A stretch of DNA of 64,000 nt, taken from NCBI GenBank assembly GCA_947503105.1, contig CANNCM010000006.1, forward strand, positions 1 through 64,000, written 5' to 3'. The notes under the pieces are model-generated. The model was not told where the DNA came from. It did no database searches and was given only the letters and a program-made list of their open reading frames with translations. This stretch comes from an uncultured Flavobacteriaceae bacterium. Its GTDB lineage: Bacteria; Bacteroidota; Bacteroidia; Flavobacteriales; Flavobacteriaceae. Of the stretch, positions 1-9,827 are shown one piece after another. Position numbers and translations under genes: made by a program. Position 1 is the stretch's first letter, and every line of letters begins with the position of its first letter.

Positions 1-975
1 CCTTTGCCAAATACCATTGACGGCATTACTGGAACTTGGACACCCGCGTTTAATGCCAATACAACAACAGATTATACTTTTACACCTGATGCAGGACAAT
101 GTGCCACAACCCCTGCGCCTATTCAGTTGGTCGTGAATCCTTTGGTAACGCCAATAATTCCAACATTAAATCCTATTTGTGAGGGTGATCCTAACCCTCT
201 GCCAAATACCATTGACGGCATTACTGGAACTTGGACACCCGCGTTTAATGCCAATACAACAACAGATTATACTTTTACACCTGATGCAGGACAATGTGCC
301 ACAACCCCTGCGCCTATTCAGTTGGTCGTGAATCCTTTGGTAACGCCAATAATTCCAACATTAAATCCTATTTGTGAGGGTGATCCTAACCCTTTGCCAA
401 ATACCATTGACGGCATTACTGGAACTTGGACACCCGCGTTTAATGCCAATACAACAACAGATTATACTTTTACACCTGATGCAGGACAATGTGCCACAAC
501 CCCTGCGCCTATTCAGTTGGTCGTGAATCCTTTAGTAACGCCAATAATTCCAACATTAAATCCTATTTGTGAGGGTGATCCTAACCCTTTGCCAAATACC
601 ATTGACGGCATTACTGGAACTTGGACACCCGCGTTTAATGCCAATACAACAACAGATTATACTTTTACACCTGATGCAGGACAATGTGCCACAACCCCTG
701 CGCCTATTCAGTTGGTCGTGAATCCTTTGGTAACGCCAATAATTCCAATATTAAATCCTATTTGTGAGGGTGATCCTAACCCTTTGCCAAATACCATTGA
801 CGGCATTACTGGAACTTGGACACCCGCGTTTAATGCCAATACAACAACAGATTATACCTTTACGCCTGATGCAGGACAATGTGCCACAACCCCTGCGCCT
901 ATACAGTTGGTCGTGAATCCTTTGGTAACGCCAACTTTCACAGCAGTAAGTCCTATTTGTTCTGGTGATACAATA
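1..975 (+). repeat. Five tandem 195-bp coding repeats
   Basis: Units begin at 1, 196, 391, 586 and 781, a period of exactly 195 bp (65 codons). They differ at only a few positions, for example near 199, 534, 750 and 858; the fifth copy diverges after about 933. Near identity including third codon positions points to recent duplication or gene conversion. More copies probably lie upstream of the window. Confidence 0.95.
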
Positions 976-1812
976 GCACCTTTGCCAACAACTTCAAATA
1001 ATGGCATAACAGGGACTTGGGATCCAGCGACAATAGATAACACAACCACAACAATCTATACGTTTACACCAAATAGTGGTACTTGTATTGTAGAAACAAC
1101 ACTTGAAATAACCGTATTACCACAAGTAACTCCAACATTCTCAATAGATGATATTTGTATTGGTGAAACGATAGGGGCATTGCCAACGTTTTCTTTAGAA
1201 GGTATTACCGGAACCTGGAGTCCTGCAGTCAATAACTTAGCGACTACAACATACACCTTTACTCCAGACCCAGGACAGTGTGCAAATGCAACAACTGAAA
1301 CTGTTGAAGTGAACCCAATCAATACGCTGGCGGTTTCGACAGAAAATACTTCAGAGCCTTTTGATAGTAATCAAATTATTGAAGTTACAGTGAGCGGTGG
1401 GAGTGGTAATTATGAATATCAATTGGATGGTGGAAGTTGGCAAACAAATTCTATTTTTCAAAATGTCGTTGGATGTCAAGAGCATACAATAAAAGTGAGA
1501 GATGCTGAGGGTTGTAGCAACGAACCAGAATCTGTTGTTACTATTTTATCGTACCCTAAATTCTTTACCCCTAATGGGGATGGATTCAATGATTTTTGGA
1601 ATATAAAATGCCTAAGAAACCGTACAGGTTTGGTGACGATATTTGACCGCTTTGGAAAGCTCCTCAAACAATTCAAAACTTCAAATGCAGGCTGGAATGG
1701 TGTTTATAATAATGCGCTTATGCCTACAAGCGACTATTGGTTTTTGGTGACGTATTACGATGAAAATGGAAATGAAAAAGAATTCAGATCGCATTTTACA
1801 TTAAGACGCTAA
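1..1812 (+). CDS. Secreted repeat protein with T9SS type B sorting domain (5' truncated)
   Basis: The reading frame is open at base 1, so the N-terminus and signal peptide lie outside the window. The visible 603 codons begin with five almost identical 65-residue modules (each with ITGTWTPAFNANTTTDYTF and an ICEGDPNPLP-type linker), then two diverged copies of the same module, then a SprB-like repeat (about residues 440-515, with VSGGSGNYEYQLDGG). The last 87 residues, from YPKFFTPNGDGFNDFW to the end, are a gliding-motility-associated C-terminal domain (CHU_C, type B sorting signal), which targets proteins through the type IX secretion system to the cell surface or medium. The modules each carry two Cys. 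A role as a surface adhesin or matrix protein is inference; the secretion route is established for the family. Confidence 0.85.
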   Translation, partial: PLPNTIDGITGTWTPAFNANTTTDYTFTPDAGQCATTPAPIQLVVNPLVTPIIPTLNPICEGDPNPLPNTIDGITGTWTPAFNANTTTDYTFTPDAGQCATTPAPIQLVVNPLVTPIIPTLNPICEGDPNPLPNTIDGITGTWTPAFNANTTTDYTFTPDAGQCATTPAPIQLVVNPLVTPIIPTLNPICEGDPNPLPNTIDGITGTWTPAFNANTTTDYTFTPDAGQCATTPAPIQLVVNPLVTPIIPILNPICEGDPNPLPNTIDGITGTWTPAFNANTTTDYTFTPDAGQCATTPAPIQLVVNPLVTPTFTAVSPICSGDTIAPLPTTSNNGITGTWDPATIDNTTTTIYTFTPNSGTCIVETTLEITVLPQVTPTFSIDDICIGETIGALPTFSLEGITGTWSPAVNNLATTTYTFTPDPGQCANATTETVEVNPINTLAVSTENTSEPFDSNQIIEVTVSGGSGNYEYQLDGGSWQTNSIFQNVVGCQEHTIKVRDAEGCSNEPESVVTILSYPKFFTPNGDGFNDFWNIKCLRNRTGLVTIFDRFGKLLKQFKTSNAGWNGVYNNALMPTSDYWFLVTYYDENGNEKEFRSHFTLRR

Positions 1813-1819
1813 GTGATTT

Positions 1820-2359
1820 TTAAAAACGGTAGCCTACGTATGCACCTCCTTTAAGCATAAAATCTACACTAGAATTTCCTAGTAAGTTCCTTCCAACGCC
1901 AAGTCGAACTTCAAAAACAAACCCACCCCTATTGATCCATTTTTGGCCAATAGAAAAACCAAGAGAAGTTTCAAAATAATCGTTTTCTTTTGAGGTAAAA
2001 CTATCTTGGTCTACCCCAGAATATAAAGAGGTAAAAGCTTCAACAAAAAACCCCTTTGCACCATATTGCTGATCGCGATCAAAATACATTCTGAAAAAAG
2101 GTGTAAAAGAAAAATATTCCGGATAGTCAGCTCTTTTATTACGGTTTAAATTAAACAACAAAGTAGCGCCATAGCCTTTGTTTCGATCATGAACATATTC
2201 GTAAGTAGTTTCAATCATAGGCATGGCCATTAGCTTCACTATTTCTAGTTTTACTTCATGGCGACGCTCAAAAATATCTTTTGAGGATGAAAACTCTGTT
2301 TGAGCACTAAAACATTGAATGGATAAAAAAAGAATGAGAATTGAAAATGAATATTTCAT
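1820..2359 (-). CDS. Small outer-membrane beta-barrel protein, function unknown
   Basis: 179 residues with a clear signal peptide (MKYSFSILILFLSIQCFSAQ, cleavage after about residue 20). The rest alternates polar and hydrophobic residues and ends in Phe (GGAYVGYRF), the usual C-terminal signature of an outer-membrane barrel. I do not recognise a named family with certainty; it resembles the small porin-like proteins common in Flavobacteriaceae. It lies 48 bp downstream of the large barrel gene on the same strand, so the two are probably co-transcribed, and it converges with the sorting-domain gene, with only 7 bp between the stop codons. Confidence 0.6.
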   Translation of the reverse strand: MKYSFSILILFLSIQCFSAQTEFSSSKDIFERRHEVKLEIVKLMAMPMIETTYEYVHDRNKGYGATLLFNLNRNKRADYPEYFSFTPFFRMYFDRDQQYGAKGFFVEAFTSLYSGVDQDSFTSKENDYFETSLGFSIGQKWINRGGFVFEVRLGVGRNLLGNSSVDFMLKGGAYVGYRF

Positions 2360-2407
2360 AATATGTTAGATTTGAAATATCTATAAAATATCAAAAATTA
2401 TACCACA

Positions 2408-5400
2408 CTAAAAATAAGCTTTCAATTGTACTGTGCCCGTGTGAATTGTTCTACTCGTTTCGGTTTTTCTTCCAAAATAATTCAAATTTAAATCCAAAAA
2501 TTTAGTGAGTTTTTTTTGTGCAATTAAAGACCAAGTAAAATTTGTTCCAGGCTGCAAGCCTTCCATCATTTGATAGGCTACAGGTGTGTTTGCATTGCCT
2601 TCAAAAGCATTAGAAAAATAGTTAAACTCTGCAGAAAAAGAAGCGTTTGTGTCTTGATTCATCACAGCAGAACATCCAAGTTTGTGCTGCTTCAAATGTT
2701 CATTGTCATTAATTAAATTGTCTTTTTGTTGAAATTGATAAAAAATATCAAAACGTTTATTATCATCAAGCAAATATGATATTTTTGGATGCATCAATAT
2801 TTGGTCTAATTCAAAATTTTTAGAGGAATAATTTTCGCTTTCAGATTTATTATTATCTAAATTAAATTGAAAATTCAAAAGCCATTGTTGCTGAATTTTA
2901 TGCGTAAAATTCAACTGATGTGCATAGCCTTTTTGAGCAATAGACCCAAAAGACAAAACATTTTTTAACTCAGACCCCGAAAAACTATAGGACACGGTAT
3001 AACGCTGTTTCCCTCTATTGAAAAATAGTTGATTTCGAAAATTAGATTGTAAAGCAAGTTGATTTTCTGATGTAGATTGAAATGGATTTAAATTTATATC
3101 CTGGCCATCATTGCGCTCTTTTCTATCTATTAAAAATGTAGTTTGATTATAAAAATGAGACCAAAAACGTTTGGTGTTGTTAGAAGATCCACTCCATTGA
3201 ATAGGATCGATAGTGAGGGTTTGACTCAAGCGATTCTGATGCGTTCGGAGATAAACTTGATTTGGCAAAAGCACCCGAATATATGTCGCTTGATCTTGAA
3301 ATTGGGAGATCTCAAACTCTTCAAGTTCTTGAATTCCATTAGCATTATAATCAAACCACACAAAACTCCCTTGACCTGGTTCTACTTCAACATATGTAAA
3401 ATCTTGCTGTGGTAACTGGCCCGAACTGGTTTCGTAAACCGTTTGCCATTGAAGGAGGTTTTTGGACAATTTTTGATTGTAAAATAATCTTGAATTTAGC
3501 GTTTTTTGATTTGACAAATTAGCATCATCCGGCCTGAACACTCTGTAATTTGCATACAGACTCAGATTAGTATTTTGGTTTTGAATCATTTGAGTTTTGG
3601 CGTAATAGGTATCCGATGTGTTTATGCGTTTTAGAGCGTTGTTTTGAACACTATCATTCATTCGTTTGACATACCCTATTTTGACAAAAACTTTGGTAGA
3701 ATCTCCAACGCCCACAAATGTTTCGTATGCGCTAAACCTCTGACTTTGAAGGTCTAACTCTTCTGATGGAAGTTGAGTGATTTTGTTTTGCTCTGTAGAA
3801 AATTTCACTCCAGGCCAAAATATTCCGATATCATATTTGAGCTGAGATAGAGAACGGAAAAATGTCGATCGTGTATGCGTTCCACCCGTATTCAAAACAC
3901 TAGAATGTGTTCGAAACTCAACATTATTCAAACGTATATTTGAGTTTAAAACATGACGATTTCCATTAAATTCTTTTGAAAAATTTAGGTGTTGATATTG
4001 ATAATTAATTTGATTAAAATCCGAGTTATAAAAAGAAACTCCTGTGGTCACAAAAAGTTGATCTCCAAAATCTGAAACTACCTGATTACTTGTGGGCTGA
4101 TCTAAATTCCAATCCCTATTAAACTCTGGATTATATAGGCCCTCTAAATTTCTAAAATCTTTTTGGATAAAATCTAACTCAGAATCCACATTAATATTCC
4201 ATTTACTCGTTTTAAGAAGGTGTTGATCTACAGCAAAACGTGCGGCAAAACCATCATTATCGTCATCTGAAATCGTTGAAAATGTATTAAGATCATTCTT
4301 ACTTGTAGCCAACTCAAAGCCAACTGTAGTTTTTTTATTTGGTTTATACGATCCGTTCAGGACAGCAAGCTGTAATTTTACTGGTGCAACAAGTTGTACA
4401 ATAGGCGCATAGCTTCCCTGTTTTTGTCCAGATATTGGCGATACATAAGTATAAATATTAGAAATTGCTGCAGAGCTCGACAACACATAATCTCCTTGCT
4501 GTTCGCCGACAAACAAAAAATTTACCTGATATAAACTGTCCTCTGAATCGTTAGAAAATACAAAAACTTCTTCTCCTTCAATGATGTCTTTTTTGTATAA
4601 AATTCTATTTTCACTAAACTCTGTTGGCGTCGCCGACGATGCGGTCATCTGTGAATTGTCATCACCCGCATTGGACAATATTTCAGCTTGATTGGCATTT
4701 AAATTTTGTTGTAAGGGTTGATTTTTCAAATCATTTTCATTGTAAAATGACAACCCCAACTTTAGTTTATCCGAGTGCTGTTGTACAGCAGCATACCCAA
4801 CAAACCTTGTATAATTCCGTTCGCTATATTGATAATCAACAGTAATACGCATTTCAGAAGTAATTGGATATGTCGGATTAAAAACAATTTCTCCAGCATT
4901 ATAATCAATACTATAATCTTTAGTGGCTCCACGCTCCAAAGCAATACCATTGACATACACCGTTTCGCTTCCAGAAACAACTAACACAAACAACTCGTTG
5001 TTTGGCCCTTTGAGCTTGTAGGGGCCTTGATTCCCTTCTTGAGCTACAAATTGACTTGTAATGAACTGACCACGCACCAATGCTCCAGATGCATGGGCTG
5101 TTGTTTCCGAATTTTTGTGTTGAAACACAGAACGCACAGAAAGGCCTTGCACTCGTTTTGAAAATTCTGCAAAATAAGAACTGTTATTTTCCAAATCTAT
5201 ATCTCCTGCACGCAACGCCCACTGATCTGTAAAAGCTTCTATAAAAACCTGATCAAACTCATCTAACCGCTGAGAATAACCACTTTGCTGTAGAGGAATA
5301 TTAGCATCTTGAATTGATGCTCTAAGTGTTACTTTTTCACTAATTTTTCCACTAATTTGTAAATCAAGCTCACTATTCAATACAGAGTTCTGATTGTTGC

Positions 5401-5842
5401 CAATGGTTACTCCTCTTGAAATACTACCCGAAGTCGATAGCCCATCAAAAGGGACAACTACCTGAGCATTGTTTAACTCTGATATTTGGTAGAGTTTATC
5501 TAAAGTCCCCGTTGAATTCACAATAACTGAGCGGTCAACTTGCTTGTAGGTTTTTGTTAAAAATTTAGGATAACGCAAATAGCTGACTTCAATTGAATCT
5601 GTTTGTGGTAGGGTATTTTTAAAATTTACAGTTGCTTTTTTAAAATCTATTGCATAAAAGGCGCTATCTAAAGAAATCCCGTTGGCATCGATGATTTCAA
5701 AAAAAGTAGGGTTAATGCTTACACTATCTAAAACAATGGTTTTTTGGACTTTCATTTTTTTTGTTTGTCGCAATCCCTTTGAGTCTTGTGCCAATACAAA
5801 AGATGATGAGAATAAAAATACAGAAATCAAAAACCTGTGCAT
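2408..5842 (-). CDS. Large outer-membrane protein, conserved in Flavobacteriaceae, function unknown
   Basis: 1144 residues. Signal peptide at the N-terminus (MHRFLISVFLFSSSFVLAQ). The region around residues 135-225 carries GSISRGVTIGNNQNS, then LRASIQDANIPLQQ and WALRAGDIDLEN, a conserved block in flavobacterial outer-membrane proteins. A long barrel-like part follows, rich in aromatic residues and Asn/Gln, ending in a terminal aromatic strand (TVQLKAYF). It has no TonB plug motif that I can see, and it is much shorter than SprA (over 2300 residues), although the GNNQ block recalls it. Its role, perhaps in the envelope or in export, is unknown. Confidence 0.6.
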   Translation of the reverse strand: MHRFLISVFLFSSSFVLAQDSKGLRQTKKMKVQKTIVLDSVSINPTFFEIIDANGISLDSAFYAIDFKKATVNFKNTLPQTDSIEVSYLRYPKFLTKTYKQVDRSVIVNSTGTLDKLYQISELNNAQVVVPFDGLSTSGSISRGVTIGNNQNSVLNSELDLQISGKISEKVTLRASIQDANIPLQQSGYSQRLDEFDQVFIEAFTDQWALRAGDIDLENNSSYFAEFSKRVQGLSVRSVFQHKNSETTAHASGALVRGQFITSQFVAQEGNQGPYKLKGPNNELFVLVVSGSETVYVNGIALERGATKDYSIDYNAGEIVFNPTYPITSEMRITVDYQYSERNYTRFVGYAAVQQHSDKLKLGLSFYNENDLKNQPLQQNLNANQAEILSNAGDDNSQMTASSATPTEFSENRILYKKDIIEGEEVFVFSNDSEDSLYQVNFLFVGEQQGDYVLSSSAAISNIYTYVSPISGQKQGSYAPIVQLVAPVKLQLAVLNGSYKPNKKTTVGFELATSKNDLNTFSTISDDDNDGFAARFAVDQHLLKTSKWNINVDSELDFIQKDFRNLEGLYNPEFNRDWNLDQPTSNQVVSDFGDQLFVTTGVSFYNSDFNQINYQYQHLNFSKEFNGNRHVLNSNIRLNNVEFRTHSSVLNTGGTHTRSTFFRSLSQLKYDIGIFWPGVKFSTEQNKITQLPSEELDLQSQRFSAYETFVGVGDSTKVFVKIGYVKRMNDSVQNNALKRINTSDTYYAKTQMIQNQNTNLSLYANYRVFRPDDANLSNQKTLNSRLFYNQKLSKNLLQWQTVYETSSGQLPQQDFTYVEVEPGQGSFVWFDYNANGIQELEEFEISQFQDQATYIRVLLPNQVYLRTHQNRLSQTLTIDPIQWSGSSNNTKRFWSHFYNQTTFLIDRKERNDGQDINLNPFQSTSENQLALQSNFRNQLFFNRGKQRYTVSYSFSGSELKNVLSFGSIAQKGYAHQLNFTHKIQQQWLLNFQFNLDNNKSESENYSSKNFELDQILMHPKISYLLDDNKRFDIFYQFQQKDNLINDNEHLKQHKLGCSAVMNQDTNASFSAEFNYFSNAFEGNANTPVAYQMMEGLQPGTNFTWSLIAQKKLTKFLDLNLNYFGRKTETSRTIHTGTVQLKAYF

Positions 5843-5960
5843 ACTTAGTTTTAACTAAAAAAAAACGAAAATATTTTATTGATACTTTTCAATAAAACTC
5901 AAAAAATCTTTAGCGTAAAAGTAAGGCTTTAATTATTTTAGCTAAAATATTATATCACTT

Positions 5961-6725
5961 ATGAAAATTGTTTCATATAACGTCAATGGGATTCGAGCCG
6001 CTCTAAAAAAGGGGTTTTTGGAATGGTTGGTTGCTACCGATCCAGATGTGATTTGTTTACAAGAAATAAAAGCACAAGAAGATCAACTCGATTTAGGTAT
6101 GTTTGAAGCTGCAGGATATCCCTATAACTACTGGTTTAGTGCCCAAAAAAAAGGGTATAGCGGGGTTGCAATTTTATCTAAAACTGAGCCAAAAAATATT
6201 GTTTTTGGCACTGGAATTGAGTCTATGGATTATGAAGGACGAAACATACGCGCAGATTTTGCAGGTGTTTCTGTTATGAGTTTGTATTTACCCTCCGGAA
6301 CAAATATTCAGCGCTTAGAACACAAATTTGAGTATATGGAATTGTTTCAATCCTACATTAACGTGTTAAAAAAAGAGCTGCCAAATTTAGTCATTTGTGG
6401 CGATTATAATATTTGTCACGAAGCTATCGATATCCACGATCCAGTGCGCAACAAAAATGTGTCTGGGTTTTTACCAGAAGAACGCGCTTGGATGAGTTCC
6501 TTTTTGAATAGTGGATTTGTTGATGCTTTTCGTGAACTGAACAAAGCCCCACACCAGTACAGTTGGTGGAGCTATAGAGCCAATGCTCGCGCCAACAATA
6601 AAGGATGGCGACTGGATTATACACTAGTTTCAAATCCCTTAAAAGAAAACATTAAAAGAGCCGTTATACTTTCTGAAGCAGTCCATAGCGATCACTGCCC
6701 AGTATTATTAGAATTAAATCCATAA
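5961..6725 (+). CDS. xth: Exodeoxyribonuclease III (AP endonuclease)
   Basis: 254 residues, full length for the ExoIII branch of the endonuclease/exonuclease/phosphatase superfamily. It incises DNA 5' of abasic sites and removes 3' blocking groups in base excision repair. The family motifs are all present: N7 in SYNVNGIRAA, the metal-binding E35 in LQEIK, D148 and N150 in CGDYN, and the catalytic SDH at 243-245. The gene is divergent from the large outer-membrane gene across a 118-bp gap. It is followed 11 bp later by an OmpA-type lipoprotein gene, so the two may share a transcript. Confidence 0.95.
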   Translation: MKIVSYNVNGIRAALKKGFLEWLVATDPDVICLQEIKAQEDQLDLGMFEAAGYPYNYWFSAQKKGYSGVAILSKTEPKNIVFGTGIESMDYEGRNIRADFAGVSVMSLYLPSGTNIQRLEHKFEYMELFQSYINVLKKELPNLVICGDYNICHEAIDIHDPVRNKNVSGFLPEERAWMSSFLNSGFVDAFRELNKAPHQYSWWSYRANARANNKGWRLDYTLVSNPLKENIKRAVILSEAVHSDHCPVLLELNP

Positions 6726-6736
6726 AAATAAAAATC

Positions 6737-7696
6737 ATGTTTAAATACTACATTTTTTTATCTGTATTTGCACTTACTACCACTTCTTGTGTGTCTTCAA
6801 AATTATACAAAGAACTTGAAGGCAAATACAATACATTAAAATCAGATTATGATGAGTTATCTGGCAGTAATGATCAAGAAATTCTTCAGAAAAAAGATCT
6901 CGAGCAGCAACTGGCCTCACTTCAAGACACCTTTGATAAAGTACAGTCCGAACGCGACAAACTAGCTCAAGACGTTGTAGCACTACAAAAGAAATACGAT
7001 AATTTAGATGCTGCGTACTCTGCATTAGAACAAAATAGTTCTAAATCTATTGAAGAAAATGCACAAAAAAACAGGGAACTTCTTGCTCAATTAGAGGCAA
7101 AAGAACAAGCACTAGCTGTAGAAAATGACCGCTTGATGCGTCTGGAGGCAGACATGCAAGATCGTTCGCAACGCATTGCAGAACTGGAAGCACTCATCGC
7201 AGCCAAGGATCAAGCAATGACGGATTTGAAAAATGCTATTTCTAGCGCACTTACTGCATTTGAAGGTAAAGGTTTGACTGTAGAGCAACGCAATGGAAAA
7301 GTTTATGTCTCTATGGAAAATAAGCTTCTCTTTAAATCTGGAAGTTGGTCTGTAGGGTCTGAAGGGCGCAAAGCCATTGTACAACTCGGAAAGGTTCTTG
7401 GCGAAAATCCAGAAATTGCTGTTTTGATAGAAGGTCACACCGACAATGTTCCGTTTTCGAATGGAGGTCAAATTTCTGGGAACTGGGATTTATCAACAAA
7501 ACGTGCAACCTCTATCATTTCTATTTTGAGCGAAAATGATGCGATTAATCTTGAAAATTTAACCGCAGCTGGACGTAGTGAGTATGCACCAATTGCAACA
7601 AATCAAACCTCAGAAGGTAAGGCGAAAAACAGACGTATTGAAGTTATTTTGACGCCAAAACTCGATGAAATCTCTAAACTTTTAAATAATAATTAA
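6737..7696 (+). CDS. OmpA-family lipoprotein with coiled coil
   Basis: 319 residues. The N-terminus is a lipoprotein signal with a lipobox Cys (ALTTTSC, C18). Residues of about 25-170 form a long heptad-rich coiled coil (many Leu/Glu/Lys/Gln). The C-terminal 120 residues are an OmpA peptidoglycan-binding domain with the diagnostic GHTDN at about 233-237 followed by NWDLSTKRA. Such proteins tether the outer membrane to peptidoglycan. The stop codon overlaps the start of the next gene (TAATG, one shared base), which suggests translational coupling. Confidence 0.85.
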   Translation: MFKYYIFLSVFALTTTSCVSSKLYKELEGKYNTLKSDYDELSGSNDQEILQKKDLEQQLASLQDTFDKVQSERDKLAQDVVALQKKYDNLDAAYSALEQNSSKSIEENAQKNRELLAQLEAKEQALAVENDRLMRLEADMQDRSQRIAELEALIAAKDQAMTDLKNAISSALTAFEGKGLTVEQRNGKVYVSMENKLLFKSGSWSVGSEGRKAIVQLGKVLGENPEIAVLIEGHTDNVPFSNGGQISGNWDLSTKRATSIISILSENDAINLENLTAAGRSEYAPIATNQTSEGKAKNRRIEVILTPKLDEISKLLNNN

Positions 7697-8733
7697 TGAA
7701 ATACACATCACTTCCAAATACCGATATTAAAGTCAGTAAGATTTGTCTTGGCTCAATGACTTGGGGCAATCAAAATACAGAAGCAGAGGGGTTTAATCAG
7801 CTGGATTATGCGTTGGAGCGTGGTGTCAATTTTATTGATACTGCAGAATTATATCCTGTTCCTGCATCAAAAGAAACTCAAGGACGTACGAGTACAATCA
7901 TTGGAAATTGGCTGAAAAAAAACAATAACAGAGACCGTGTAATTCTTGCGAGCAAAGTTGCTGGCCCTGGTGATTATACTGCTCACATTAGAACCACTGG
8001 ATTTGGTGGTACATCCATCGTAGACGCTGTAGAGCTCGAACTCAAAAGACTCCAAACAGATTATATTGATTTGTACCAATTGCATTGGCCAGAAAGGCAT
8101 ACCAATACTTTTGGCGTCAGAGATTTCAAGCCTAGCCCAAACGACCCATGGTCGGACAATTTTAATGAAGTCCTTCACAAACTCAACAAACTGGTACAAT
8201 CTGGGAAAATTAGAGCTTATGGAATTTCCAACGAAAAAGGTTGGGGTACTATGCGTTATGTTGAGGAAGTTCGAAAAGATCATTTACCAAAAGTCAGCAC
8301 CATTCAAAATGCTTATTCGCTATTAAATCGTGTTTTTGAAGGAGATTTAGCCGAAATATCTCTTCGAGAAAATATTGGATTATTGGCCTATTCGCCATTG
8401 GCTTTTGGTGTGCTTTCTGGAAAGTATATTGATGGCTCTGCCGATGATAATGCACGATTGAAGTTGTTCCCAAGATTTGCTCGCTACAGCAGCGCTCAAT
8501 CAACAGAAGCAACACAACAGTATTTAGCATTAGCAAATGATATCGGTATTTCATTAACAACACTTTCATTGGCATTTGTAAATCAACGCCCATTTGTCAC
8601 TAGTAATATTATTGGTGCTACAAATTTGAAACAACTCAAGGAAAACATTGATAGTGTAGACATGAAATTGTGTGAAGATACGTTGGGAAAGATTAATGAA
8701 ATTCATGCTAAAATTCCGAATCCAGCCCCCTAA
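7696..8733 (+). CDS. Aldo/keto reductase (Tas-like)
   Basis: 345 residues with the NADPH-dependent aldo/keto reductase barrel. The catalytic tetrad is visible: D48 and Y53 in FIDTAELYP, a Lys in LASKVAG and a His in LYQLHWPER. The ERHTNTFG stretch after that His matches the Tas subfamily. The physiological substrate cannot be told from sequence. It starts on the last base of the preceding OmpA-lipoprotein stop codon and converges with rlmN three bases downstream. Confidence 0.9.
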   Translation: MKYTSLPNTDIKVSKICLGSMTWGNQNTEAEGFNQLDYALERGVNFIDTAELYPVPASKETQGRTSTIIGNWLKKNNNRDRVILASKVAGPGDYTAHIRTTGFGGTSIVDAVELELKRLQTDYIDLYQLHWPERHTNTFGVRDFKPSPNDPWSDNFNEVLHKLNKLVQSGKIRAYGISNEKGWGTMRYVEEVRKDHLPKVSTIQNAYSLLNRVFEGDLAEISLRENIGLLAYSPLAFGVLSGKYIDGSADDNARLKLFPRFARYSSAQSTEATQQYLALANDIGISLTTLSLAFVNQRPFVTSNIIGATNLKQLKENIDSVDMKLCEDTLGKINEIHAKIPNPAP

Positions 8734-8736
8734 TTT

Positions 8737-9777
8737 TTAGGCCTTATTGGCTAATTGACCACAAGCTGCATCAATATCTTTTCCTCGTGAACGACGAACA
8801 GTTACAGTAATATTATTGGCTTCAAGCATCGACACATAACGGTCAATTGTTGATTTATTAGCTTGCTGAAACTCTCCATCATCAATGGGATTATATTCGA
8901 TAATATTGACCTTACTTGGAGCAAATTTACAAAAATCAATTAGGGCTTGAATATCCTTTACAGTATCGTTGATACCATCCCAAACAACATATTCATAGGT
9001 AATTTGACGTTTTGTTTTTTCATACCAAAACTGCAGAGCTTCGCGAAGATCTTTCAGAGGAAAGGTTTCATTGAAAGGCATAATTTGAGTTCGAACCTCA
9101 TCAATTGCCGAATGTAACGATACGGCTAAATTAAATTTTACGTTATCTTCAGCCATTTTTTTTATCATTTTTGGAACGCCAGAAGTTGATACAACAATAC
9201 GTTTTGGCGACATGCCAAGACCTTCTTCAGATGTAATTTTGTCTATGGCTTTCAAAACATTGTTATAATTCATTAGAGGCTCGCCCATGCCCATAAATAC
9301 AATATTGGTGAGTTTTTTATTATGATAAAGGCGACTTTGTTTGTCTATGGCAACAACTTGATCGTAAATTTCATCGGGATTTAGGTTGCGCATGCGTTTG
9401 AGTCGAGACGTTGCACAAAACTTGCAGTCCAAACTGCACCCTACTTGAGATGACACACAAGCTGTTGTTCTCTTGGGTGTAGGGATAAGTACAGATTCTA
9501 CAACGAGGCCATCATGCAGACGAATAGCGTTTTTTAGTGTTCCATCGGAACTGCGCTGCATGGTGTCCACTTCAATATGGTTAATACTAAAAGCTTTGTT
9601 TAATAATAATCGCGTTTCTAGCGACAAGTTTGTCATATCATCGAAGTGATGTACTCCTTTTTTCCACAACCATTCATATACTTGTTTCCCTCGAAAGGCT
9701 TTATCGCCATTGGAGGTAAAAAAAGCCATCAGTTGCTCTTTTGAAAGTGCGCGAATATCTTGTTTTGTTGTACTCAA
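8737..9777 (-). CDS. rlmN: 23S rRNA A2503 / tRNA A37 C2-methyltransferase RlmN
   Basis: 346 residues. A radical-SAM enzyme that methylates C2 of A2503 in 23S rRNA, and A37 in some tRNAs. The iron-sulfur cluster motif CxxxCxxC is at C114, C118 and C121 (GCSLDCKFC). The resolving/methylated cysteine is C339 in the C-terminal SRGKDIDAACGQL motif, and E94 lies in VVESVLIP. Length and motifs fit RlmN, and the absence of Cfr-type features argues against the resistance paralogue. It lies downstream of queA behind a terminator-like hairpin. Confidence 0.96.
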   Translation of the reverse strand: MSTTKQDIRALSKEQLMAFFTSNGDKAFRGKQVYEWLWKKGVHHFDDMTNLSLETRLLLNKAFSINHIEVDTMQRSSDGTLKNAIRLHDGLVVESVLIPTPKRTTACVSSQVGCSLDCKFCATSRLKRMRNLNPDEIYDQVVAIDKQSRLYHNKKLTNIVFMGMGEPLMNYNNVLKAIDKITSEEGLGMSPKRIVVSTSGVPKMIKKMAEDNVKFNLAVSLHSAIDEVRTQIMPFNETFPLKDLREALQFWYEKTKRQITYEYVVWDGINDTVKDIQALIDFCKFAPSKVNIIEYNPIDDGEFQQANKSTIDRYVSMLEANNITVTVRRSRGKDIDAACGQLANKA

Positions 9778-9792
9778 TTAGGAAAATAGTAA

Positions 9793-9821
9793 AGTTAAAA
9801 AAAGCCTCAAAAAGAGGCTTT
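9793..9821 (-). terminator. Intrinsic terminator after queA
   Basis: An 8-bp perfect stem (801-808 pairs with 814-821 within 98xx, loop of five A) is followed on the minus strand by a run of seven T. It lies between the queA stop and the rlmN start, so rlmN probably has its own promoter or relies on read-through. Confidence 0.75.
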
Positions 9822-9827
9822 AAAGTA

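Noticed and set aside
852-1322. Minus-strand open frames across the tandem repeats
   Set aside because: They are forced by the repeat sequence of the real gene on the plus strand, with no start context or family features.
4762-4984. Overlapping short frames on both strands in the large outer-membrane gene
   Set aside because: They are shadows of the 1144-residue gene, which has a signal peptide and continuous barrel pattern.
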